Assembly (NCBI RefSeq): GCF_032823475.1
Contig: NZ_CP127915.1
Span: 1,612,001 to 1,676,000 of the forward strand
Reading direction: 5' to 3'
DNA from: Acinetobacter sp. SAAs474
GTDB taxonomy: Bacteria; Pseudomonadota; Gammaproteobacteria; Pseudomonadales; Moraxellaceae
Length of the DNA stretch: 64,000 nucleotides
This document shows, one piece after another, positions 56,934-64,000 of this stretch; positions within the stretch are counted from its first letter, which is position 1; each line of letters begins with the position of its first letter. The notes under the pieces were generated by a model. The model had not been told where the DNA came from and ran no database searches. It was given only the letters and a program-made list of their open reading frames with translations. A program made the translations under genes and the position numbers.

Positions 56934-58013
56934 ATGAAATATAAATTTTTGGTCTCCATATTGACCTTAAGCTGTAGTTTGGGACTTGCAGCATGTCATC
57001 AAAATAATCAGCAGCAAAATTCAAGCAAACATCAAGCACGTTCAGATCAGCATGTTCAAAAGAGTGCAGAGATTAATCTGGAGAAATCGATCACATTAGA
57101 TCCAAATAAAATGATCAAGCACTTACAGGCATTGCAAAATATTGCAACGCAAAATAAGGGTAATCGTGCTGTGGGTACTTCTGGTGATCAGGCCAGTGCA
57201 CAATATATTATTAGCCAAGCAAAGCTGTTTGATTATCCGGTGCAAATACAGCCTTTTAAAAGTAATAGCCATATCGTTGGACAGAATATTTTGGTTAAAA
57301 TTCCAGGACAAAATGAGGATTCCTCTATCATTATTGGGGCACATTATGATTCAGTTAAAACAGGGCCTGGAATCAATGATAATGCTTCAGGTGTTGCTTT
57401 GTTACTTGAATTGATGAATCAATTGCATCTAGCAAAAATTAAACCTAAACAAACCATTTATTTGGCATTTTGGGATGCTGGTGAGGCAGGAAAAGCAGGC
57501 TCAAAAGCCTATGTTGATCAGTTAAGTCCACAACAACTAAAAACGATTCGGGCTTATATTAATGTCAATATGGTGGGAACAAAAAATCCGATTATGTTAC
57601 TGGCTAATTCGGATGTTAACCAAGCAGCACTTAAAAAAGAGGAAAAAGTTCTAGACAGTAAACAGGATCAAAAAGAGATTAAGGATATGGATCGATTATT
57701 GACAGATGAGGTTTCTGATCTTCCCCCTAATCCAAAAGATTTAGCATTAAAAAATAGTCTAAGAGAATTTATGAAATCACAAAATTCAGATCTTGTAGAC
57801 GATATGTCAAGTTTGACAGATAGTGATGCTGCATCATTTTTGGGTAAAGTCCCAGTAACTTCTATGAGTTTATTTCATCAGCAAAGTAATGGTGCGGTAG
57901 AGCGTGCAGTGTGTGATCATAAAGCATGTGATCGATTAGATCAGGTTGATCCAAAAAGTTTAACTGTGGCGGGTGGGGCTTTGTTACATTTAATTCAGAA
58001 TACGGATCAATAG
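56928..58013 (+). CDS. M28-fold lipoprotein, probably catalytically impaired
   Basis: Lipoprotein related to M28 zinc aminopeptidases, about 361 residues. The lipobox is LGLAAC (Cys at about 21-23 depending on which ATG, 56928 or 56934, is used), followed by a Gln/Asn-rich linker. The M28 core shows the metal His in GAHYDSV and the bridging Asp in GINDNASG, and a late His in CDHKACD. But the usual general-base Glu (EE pair before LGLLGS) reads GEAGKAGS, so the first Glu is Gly, and the Asp of the (N/F)DMVG motif is Asn (NVNMVG). A long polar insert (about 225-285) interrupts the domain. It may bind rather than cleave. Confidence 0.78.
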   Translation: MVMKYKFLVSILTLSCSLGLAACHQNNQQQNSSKHQARSDQHVQKSAEINLEKSITLDPNKMIKHLQALQNIATQNKGNRAVGTSGDQASAQYIISQAKLFDYPVQIQPFKSNSHIVGQNILVKIPGQNEDSSIIIGAHYDSVKTGPGINDNASGVALLLELMNQLHLAKIKPKQTIYLAFWDAGEAGKAGSKAYVDQLSPQQLKTIRAYINVNMVGTKNPIMLLANSDVNQAALKKEEKVLDSKQDQKEIKDMDRLLTDEVSDLPPNPKDLALKNSLREFMKSQNSDLVDDMSSLTDSDAASFLGKVPVTSMSLFHQQSNGAVERAVCDHKACDRLDQVDPKSLTVAGGALLHLIQNTDQ

Positions 58014-58575
58014 TATGACGTTATGATCAAGAAGCCTGATGCGATCTGACTTGGCTGCTAGATTGAAAAGAATGCACATGAAATATCAAGTTAGTCATAC
58101 GGACATTATTATTGGTTAATGTCATATCACTGAATATGAAGTTGGTACTTCTTCCAATGATCAGTTGGGTCAGTATAAATCGAATGCTATGAAAGCAGTT
58201 ATAAAGATCATACTTTTGATGCTAAATCATGATTTTGTGATCAAAATTCTATGATGAATACATCAAGGTATGATCTGATTGAGTTGATTATTTTTGTATA
58301 AATAGTGCAATGAGTAGAGGGATATAATCCACAGCTAATTAACCTCAAAATGTTTTAGAATTATTTATTTATGCTTTTATTTCATAAAACTATTTAGAAA
58401 AATTCAAATTTTTTATCTGAAAATAAAAGAATTCTTGTGAAGAAATAGGTGATTTGATGTAATAAAAAGTGTTTTTATCTCTAGCTGATTCCGCTAATAC
58501 ACAGTAGAATATGTGCTCTCTTCAAAGTCACATTGTGGCATGGTCGTCTGGCCATCCCGTGGAGCCAAAATCAGC
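58014..58575. other. Intergenic region upstream of purL
   Basis: 562 bases, AT-rich, with no coding frame longer than about 20 codons in a useful position. I see no riboswitch fold that I can support. The likely purL ribosome site GGAGCC lies at its end. Confidence 0.4.
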
Positions 58576-61500
58576 ATGTTTATCGTGGCCGGTGCACCCG
58601 CACACTCTTCTTTTAAGATAACTCAACTATTAACACGCTTATCGTCCATTAGTTCGGTTCAATCAATAGAAAGCCAATGGGTCTATCTGTTTAACCAAGC
58701 GCTCAACGAGCAACAGCAGCAATCCGCTTTACAGCTTTTAAATGATGGTCAAGCTTATACTTTACGTCAGGCTGCAAGTGATGAAATTCAAATCCTTGTG
58801 ACACCACGCATAGGCACAATATCGCCATGGTCATCTAAAGCGACAGATATTTTTGCCAACTGTAATACACCTGTTCAACGATTAGAACGCGGTGTTTTAT
58901 TTACTTTGAAGGGTGTAAAAGACATTTCGGATGATGTCAAACTTGTTCTTCATGACCGGATGACTGAAAGTGTTTTTAATCAGCTTGAAGCAGCGGCAGC
59001 ATTATTTTTAGAAACTGAACCAAAACCTTTAAATAGTATTGATATTTTGGGGCAAGGTAAGGCCGCTTTAGTGCAAGCCAATAGTGAATTTGGTTTTGCA
59101 TTGTCAGATGAAGAAATTGACTATCTCACTGAAGCTTTCAGTAAAATGGGGCGTAATCCGCACGATATTGAATTAATGATGTTTGCTCAGGCAAACTCTG
59201 AACACTGTCGTCATAAAATTTTTGGTTCTGAATGGACAATTGATGGTGAAACTCAACCATTATCATTGTTTCAGATGATTAAAAATACCTATAAAGAATC
59301 ACCAACAGATGTTTTATCTGCATATAAAGATAATGCTTCAGTGATTGTTGGTTTTGATACGCAACGTTTTTATCCAACGAAACAACATGACACAGGTCAT
59401 CACGTTTATAAATATAAAAGCCAAGCGGCACATATTTTGATGAAAGTGGAAACACATAACCATCCAACTGCGATTGCGCCATTTGCTGGTGCTGCAACAG
59501 GTTCAGGTGGTGAAATTCGTGATGAAGGTGCTACAGGACGTGGTGGTAAACCAAAAGCAGGTTTAACCGGTTTTACGGTATCGAATCTGAATATTCCTGG
59601 TTTTGAACAACCTTGGGAAGAAAATTACGGCAAGCCATCACGTATGGCATCACCGTTACAAATTATGATTGATGGCCCACTGGGTGGTGCTGCATTCAAT
59701 AATGAGTTTGGTCGTCCTGCTTTAAATGGTTATTTCCGTACTTTTGAACAACGTGTTCACGGTGATGTGAAAGGTTTTCATAAGCCAATTATGATTGCCG
59801 GTGGCTATGGTAATATCCGTCCAGATCACGTTGAAAAAGATCCGATACAGCCTGGTGACTTACTGATCGTATTGGGTGGTCCAGCCATGTTGATTGGTTT
59901 GGGTGGTGGTGCTGCATCTTCTGTTGATAGTGGTCAATTGGGCGAAAATCTTGATTTTGCTTCAGTACAACGTGAAAATCCAGAAATGGAACGACGTTGT
60001 CAAGAGGTCATCGATGCATGCTGGCGTATGGAAGATAATAACCCGATTGTCTCTGTACATGATGTCGGTGCTGGCGGTATTTCGAATGCAATGCCTGAGT
60101 TGGTCAATGATCACGAATTAGGTGCAATACTTAACCTGCGTAAGATTCCATCTTTAGAGCCAGGTATGTCACCAATGGAAATTTGGTCTAATGAAGCACA
60201 AGAGCGTTATGTCTTGGCGATTCGTCCAAACTCATTGGCACTATTTGAGTCGCTTTGTGCACGTGAACGTTGTCCATTTGCGGTACTCGGTGAGGCAACT
60301 GAAGCACGTCATTTAACGGTTGAAGATCCTCTATTCGATAATAAAGCTGTGGATATGCCGATGCAAGTCATGTTGGGTGGTACACCACGCATGAGCCGTG
60401 CGTATGAAACCATACAACGTCAAGGCGATGACTTTAATGCGGATACTGTGGTTGATCTACAAGATGCCATTTATCGTGTACTGAAAAATCCTACTGTCGC
60501 ATCTAAGTCATTCTTGATTACGATTGGTGACCGTTCTATTACTGGTATGGTTTCACGTGATCAAATGGTCGGTCCATGGCAGATACCGGTTGCGGATGCT
60601 GCGGTTACCACTACCAGTTTAGTCGGTTATACTGGTGAGGCGATGGCCATGGGTGAGCGTCCACCGGTCGCATTGCTGAATCCTGCAGCATCTGCACGTT
60701 TAGCGGTTGCTGAAGCGATTAGTAATATCATGTCAGCAAAAATTGACCAAATCAGTGATATTAAGCTATCAGCAAACTGGATGGCTGCTGCTGGTCAGCA
60801 AGGTGAAGATCAAGCCTTGTTTGAGGGCGTAAAAGCGATTGGTATGGAAATGTGCCCAGCATTGGGTATTGCTATTCCAGTGGGCAAAGATTCATTATCT
60901 ATGCGGACTACTTGGCATGATGCAGGTGAAGAAAAATCAGTGACTTCACCAATGTCTGGTGTCATTACTGCATTTGCACCTGTCACAGATGTTCGCCAAA
61001 CCCTAACACCTCAATTAAAAGACATTGAATCTGTTTTAGTACGCATTGACTTGTCTAAAGGTCAATTCCGTCTAGGTGGATCAATTCTAGCGCAAGTATA
61101 TAAAGCCATCGGTTCGGTTACACCTGATGTAGACAGTTTTGAAGATTTCAAAGCATTTTTTGCATTGGTACAAGATTGGAATCAGCGTGGCTTAATTCAA
61201 GCCTACCATGACATTGGTGATGGTGGTTTGTTGGCAACAGTTGCAGAGATGATGTTTGCATCACGTTTAGGTGTTGCACTTGAAGATCAGTCGGTTGCGG
61301 CACTATTTGCTGAAGAAATTGGTGCAGTATTGCAAATTAGTCAGGCAGATTGGGCAAATCTACAAGCTGAAGTGGCTGAGTCTGTGCTTCATGATGCCAT
61401 TTCGGTAGTTGGATATGTTAATCACACTGATCAATTAGCAGTCAACGGTTTGCTTTTTGAACGTGCAGATTTACAACTGGCTTGGAGTGAGGTTTCTCAT

Positions 61501-62412
61501 CAAATCCAACGTTTACGTGATAATGTTAGCACAGCAGATCAAGAATTTGCCTTAATTACCGATCGCTCGCATGCAGGGTTAATTGCACAAGCAACTTTTG
61601 ATTTAAATGAAGAAATCGAAGCACCTTATCTTAACTTACGTCGTCCAAATATGGTGATTTTACGTGAGCAAGGTGTCAATGGTCATGTGGAGATGGCAGC
61701 CGCTTTTGATAAGGTTGGATTTAATGCGGTTGATGTCCATATGAGCGATTTACTTGCTGGACGTGTGAGTTTAGATGACTTTGAGGGTCTGGTTGCTTGT
61801 GGTGGTTTCTCTTATGGTGATGTGCTAGGTGCAGGCGGTGGCTGGGCAAAATCTGTATTGTTTAACACCAAGTTACGTGATCAGTTTGAAAAGTTTTTCC
61901 GTCGCCAAGAAACATTTTCTCTTGGCATCTGTAATGGCTGTCAAATGTTATCACAATTGGCGCCATTAATTCCGGGTGCAGATCATTGGCCGCGTTTCCA
62001 TCGTAATACTTCTGAAATGTTTGAAGCACGTGTGGTTAACGTTCGTGTTGAAAAATCTCATTCCGTATTACTTGAGGGTATGGAAGGTTCGATTTTACCA
62101 ATTGCAATTGCGCATGGTGAAGGTCGAGTGGTCGCAAGTGCGGAACAATTAGCAGCCTTGAATGCTGGCCAACAAGTTATTTTGCGTTATGTTGACAGTC
62201 ATGGTCAGCCGACACAGCATTATCCACTCAATCCAAATGGTTCACCTGAAGCAATTTCTGGTGTTACGTCTCAAGATGGCCGTGCAACGATTATGATGCC
62301 GCATCCTGAACGAAATTTCCGTGCAGTACAACACTCTTGGAAGCCTGAGGAATGGGATCAAGATGGTGCATGGTTACGTATGTTCCGTAATGCGCGTCAG
62401 TTTATTGGTTAA
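58576..62412 (+). CDS. purL: Phosphoribosylformylglycinamidine synthase
   Basis: FGAM synthetase, fourth step of de novo purine synthesis, uses glutamine and ATP. The 1278 residues are the single-chain gammaproteobacterial type: N-terminal domain, two AIR-synthetase-like halves (for example [30 protein letters not shown] split as THNHPTAI and GAATGSGGE, and [14 protein letters not shown]), and a C-terminal glutaminase domain with [12 protein letters not shown], catalytic Cys in LGICNGCQ, and [11 protein letters not shown] 58576 has GGAGCC ten bases upstream; an upstream ATG-like start at 58513 gives an unrelated leader. Confidence 0.96.
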   Translation: MFIVAGAPAHSSFKITQLLTRLSSISSVQSIESQWVYLFNQALNEQQQQSALQLLNDGQAYTLRQAASDEIQILVTPRIGTISPWSSKATDIFANCNTPVQRLERGVLFTLKGVKDISDDVKLVLHDRMTESVFNQLEAAAALFLETEPKPLNSIDILGQGKAALVQANSEFGFALSDEEIDYLTEAFSKMGRNPHDIELMMFAQANSEHCRHKIFGSEWTIDGETQPLSLFQMIKNTYKESPTDVLSAYKDNASVIVGFDTQRFYPTKQHDTGHHVYKYKSQAAHILMKVETHNHPTAIAPFAGAATGSGGEIRDEGATGRGGKPKAGLTGFTVSNLNIPGFEQPWEENYGKPSRMASPLQIMIDGPLGGAAFNNEFGRPALNGYFRTFEQRVHGDVKGFHKPIMIAGGYGNIRPDHVEKDPIQPGDLLIVLGGPAMLIGLGGGAASSVDSGQLGENLDFASVQRENPEMERRCQEVIDACWRMEDNNPIVSVHDVGAGGISNAMPELVNDHELGAILNLRKIPSLEPGMSPMEIWSNEAQERYVLAIRPNSLALFESLCARERCPFAVLGEATEARHLTVEDPLFDNKAVDMPMQVMLGGTPRMSRAYETIQRQGDDFNADTVVDLQDAIYRVLKNPTVASKSFLITIGDRSITGMVSRDQMVGPWQIPVADAAVTTTSLVGYTGEAMAMGERPPVALLNPAASARLAVAEAISNIMSAKIDQISDIKLSANWMAAAGQQGEDQALFEGVKAIGMEMCPALGIAIPVGKDSLSMRTTWHDAGEEKSVTSPMSGVITAFAPVTDVRQTLTPQLKDIESVLVRIDLSKGQFRLGGSILAQVYKAIGSVTPDVDSFEDFKAFFALVQDWNQRGLIQAYHDIGDGGLLATVAEMMFASRLGVALEDQSVAALFAEEIGAVLQISQADWANLQAEVAESVLHDAISVVGYVNHTDQLAVNGLLFERADLQLAWSEVSHQIQRLRDNVSTADQEFALITDRSHAGLIAQATFDLNEEIEAPYLNLRRPNMVILREQGVNGHVEMAAAFDKVGFNAVDVHMSDLLAGRVSLDDFEGLVACGGFSYGDVLGAGGGWAKSVLFNTKLRDQFEKFFRRQETFSLGICNGCQMLSQLAPLIPGADHWPRFHRNTSEMFEARVVNVRVEKSHSVLLEGMEGSILPIAIAHGEGRVVASAEQLAALNAGQQVILRYVDSHGQPTQHYPLNPNGSPEAISGVTSQDGRATIMMPHPERNFRAVQHSWKPEEWDQDGAWLRMFRNARQFIG

Positions 62413-62426
62413 TTGTTAAATCCATG

Positions 62427-62462
62427 AAAAGGGCTATGTGATAATGACATAGCCCTTTTTTA
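62427..62462 (+). terminator. Intrinsic terminator after purL
   Basis: Perfect 13-bp stem AAAAGGGCTATGT/ACATAGCCCTTTT (62427-62439 and 62447-62459), loop GATAATG, T-run after. It begins 15 bases past the purL stop. Confidence 0.9.
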
Positions 62463-62818
62463 TGCGGTTCTTGTTATTTTTAAATGATTAAACTTAAAAA
62501 AGTAGTCAAAATATTTTGACATTTCATATAAAATAAACAGGTTCATATTGAATTTAGATCCTTGCAAGATCGCTCAATCCTTGGTTTAAAATAAAAATAT
62601 CATAGATTAATATCAAAAATTACTGTTACAGTATTGTGAGTCTGCATAGCATATTTTAAATGCTTTAATTTCATTATTTTTCAAGTAAATTAAGTTTCAT
62701 ACGATCGATTTGGTTTAGATTTTGCATTATTAGAAGTCCAGTACAGGCGTAGCTTAAAGCACAATAACAGAATCGTATATCAATCATGATGATTGTTATA
62801 CGGATATGAGGTGGTCAT
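62463..62818. other. Intergenic region after purL
   Basis: About 355 AT-rich bases between the purL terminator and the 37-residue gene. No coding frame or clear repeat stands out; it probably carries the promoter of the small gene. Confidence 0.4.
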
Positions 62819-62932
62819 ATGCATAAAATAATAATGGGAGAGCGGCAACGAAAAGGATGGAAACTTTTTGTGATGGTGATTGTCATTCAAGTGCTATTTT
62901 TAATAGTAAGTTATTTATTAGAACGATTTTAA
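62819..62932 (+). CDS. Small single-span membrane protein (37 aa)
   Basis: A 37-residue protein: basic head (MHKIIMGERQRKGWK), one membrane helix (about 16-34) and a short LLERF tail. The start ATG at 62819 is preceded by GAGGTGG at ideal spacing, which is the best evidence that this short frame is translated. The positive head and single span predict an inner-membrane protein with the N-terminus in the cytoplasm. It is upstream of the NIF3-like gene with an 94-base gap. Family unknown. Confidence 0.6.
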   Translation: MHKIIMGERQRKGWKLFVMVIVIQVLFLIVSYLLERF

Positions 62933-63026
62933 CCATAGTTGAGCTGTATGATCTATCGCGGTTGTTGTATGGATGGCTTGAGCATGTTAGCGTGTGATAT
63001 AGCGTCATACGATCAAAGGTAATGAG

Positions 63027-63347
63027 ATGCTCAAATTGATTTATTATGTTCCTGACTCACATCTTGAAGTGACCAAACAAGCTATTTTTGATGCGGGCGC
63101 AGGGGGAATTGGCCATTATCAACACTGTGCTTGGCAAGTTCTAGGTCTTGGGCAGTTTCAAGCGACAACTGGTGCGACACCTTTTGTAGGTAGCGTCGGG
63201 GAGTTAGAAAAAGTCGCTGAATGGCGTGTGGAGACTTTAGTGGCTGAAATAAATATGATGGCTGTCGTGACAGCTTTAAAGATGGCCCATCCTTATGAAG
63301 TGCCTGCATTTGAGTTTATTCAACTTTTTCATGTTGATGCTGAATAA
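63027..63347 (+). CDS. NIF3/YqfO-type stand-alone domain protein (106 aa)
   Basis: Small cytoplasmic protein matching the PII/CutA-like domain inserted in YqfO-type NIF3 proteins, but here standing alone. It starts MLKLIYYVPDSHLEVTKQAI, a beta-alpha-beta opening, with the GAGGIGHYQHCAW segment and the C-terminal AHPYEVPAFEFIQL motif that is well conserved in this group. Full NIF3 proteins are over 240 residues and carry metal-binding halves on either side; both are absent. Function unknown. Confidence 0.8.
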   Translation: MLKLIYYVPDSHLEVTKQAIFDAGAGGIGHYQHCAWQVLGLGQFQATTGATPFVGSVGELEKVAEWRVETLVAEINMMAVVTALKMAHPYEVPAFEFIQLFHVDAE

Positions 63348-63536
63348 GACGCAGAGTCAGTGATCACTTATGCTCATCGTGTTTATGTTGAATGTTAAAG
63401 CGTTGCTAATATTGTAAAATGATCCAGTTTAGCTGTTTCATCCTATCATCTTTGCGTTCAAACATCCTTGTTTGGTGGTGTTGATATCAAAATGATCTCA
63501 TCACTTAAATAGTCAACTGATCAGCAGTTGATGTCA

Positions 63537-64000
63537 TTAAAGCTTTTGAATAAATAGATCACGATCAAAGCGATATTGCGGAAAGAAGACACCATCTTTG
63601 GCGCGTTCACCGGCTGCAATGACCATAACGGGATACTGCTGATCATTGAGATTTAATAATTGACGAATCAAGGGTTCATCAAAACCTTCCATCATACAGC
63701 TATCAAAACCATAAGCACGCAGGGCCAATACCAGATTTTCACATGCCAGTGCAGTTGTTTTACTGGCCCAAAGTTTGGCATCTGCTGGATTAAATGCAGT
63801 TACAGGAAGCTGTTTATCTAGAGTTCTTGCCACACCAAATGCCAATTTTTTAAAATGACCAAAGGCATTGAAGTAGCCTGTTTTATAATTATAAGGAATA
63901 ATTTTGTAGTATTTTTTAACTGCTGCGGGAACTTCTGGGAAAGGGAATGCACTGAGATTTTTTGCTGCCATCTCATCAATGCGATCTGTTCTGGCAACAC
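63537..64000 (-). CDS. Nitroreductase-family protein, 5' end beyond window
   Basis: C-terminal 154 residues of a probable FMN-dependent nitroreductase. The frame stays open to the window edge (reading VARTDRIDEMAAKNL before the first internal Met), so the true start is outside. Recognisable features are the ALACENLVLALRAYGFDSC helix and EGFDEP, where the FMN is held, and the C-terminal VIAAGERAKDG. The substrate is not evident. Confidence 0.8.
   Translation of the reverse strand, partial: VARTDRIDEMAAKNLSAFPFPEVPAAVKKYYKIIPYNYKTGYFNAFGHFKKLAFGVARTLDKQLPVTAFNPADAKLWASKTTALACENLVLALRAYGFDSCMMEGFDEPLIRQLLNLNDQQYPVMVIAAGERAKDGVFFPQYRFDRDLFIQKL

Noticed and set aside
58014..58575. Purine riboswitch or other leader control of purL
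   Set aside because: I looked for a compact three-helix fold or a clear terminator before purL and found none that I could support.

Overview
The window looks like chromosomal DNA of an Acinetobacter-type gammaproteobacterium (Moraxellaceae). The basis is the AT-rich composition, the protein sequences, and a housekeeping gene set typical of that genus (serC, comEC, sppA, purMN, hda, mrdA, adk, nth beside a lone rnfB-like gene, gdhA, lon, ruvAB, purL). The genus is inferred from general familiarity, without any database search. I see no rRNA, tRNA, CRISPR array, prophage or insertion sequence.

Layout. 1-6.1 kb: the 5' part of a glutamate/proton symporter gene (gltP, reverse), then a reverse four-gene export operon (TolC-like channel, HlyD-like adaptor, two ABC-2 permeases) with no ATPase gene. 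6.3-13 kb: serC, an unrecognised 306-residue protein, yaiI, an EamA exporter, and the lipoprotein-release pair lolC/lolD. 13-18.3 kb: comEC (DNA uptake), a lipid A acyltransferase-like gene, sppA and an alpha/beta hydrolase. 18.5-25.7 kb: purM-purN, a PerM-like protein, hda, an ECF sigma/anti-sigma/DUF3106 cassette, a SPOUT methyltransferase and fbp. 25.9-34.3 kb: small proteins and lipoproteins, an SDR gene, rsmD, mrdA, a DUF445 protein and adk. 34.3-48.5 kb: nth, rnfB-like, gdhA, a META/DUF4377 lipoprotein, ygiD, rlmH, a fatty-acid-hydroxylase-family protein, lon, 5-formyl-THF cyclo-ligase, ruvA, ruvB and dgt. 48.8-58 kb is the most accessory-looking part: an SDR with a richer base composition, a LysE exporter, a tautomerase, a 903-residue Orn/Lys/Arg-type decarboxylase followed by an AspT-type exchanger, and a lipoprotein of the M28 peptidase fold with altered active-site residues. 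58.5-64 kb: purL, a 37-residue membrane peptide gene, a small NIF3-like protein, and the 3' part of a nitroreductase gene.

Functionally the window is mainly core metabolism (purine synthesis by purM, purN and purL; serine; glutamate; gluconeogenesis), envelope biogenesis (lolCD, acyltransferase, mrdA, lipoproteins) and genome maintenance (ruvAB, nth, hda, dgt, rsmD, rlmH). The strongest candidate for an under-described system is the decarboxylase plus AspT-type exchanger pair, which could run a decarboxylation/antiport cycle with an unusual transporter partner. Other leads are the M28-like lipoprotein that has lost key residues, the sigma/anti-sigma/DUF3106 cassette, two overlapping hairpins in the gltP leader, several operator-like palindromes, and intergenic small membrane-protein genes of 37, 40 and 46 residues.
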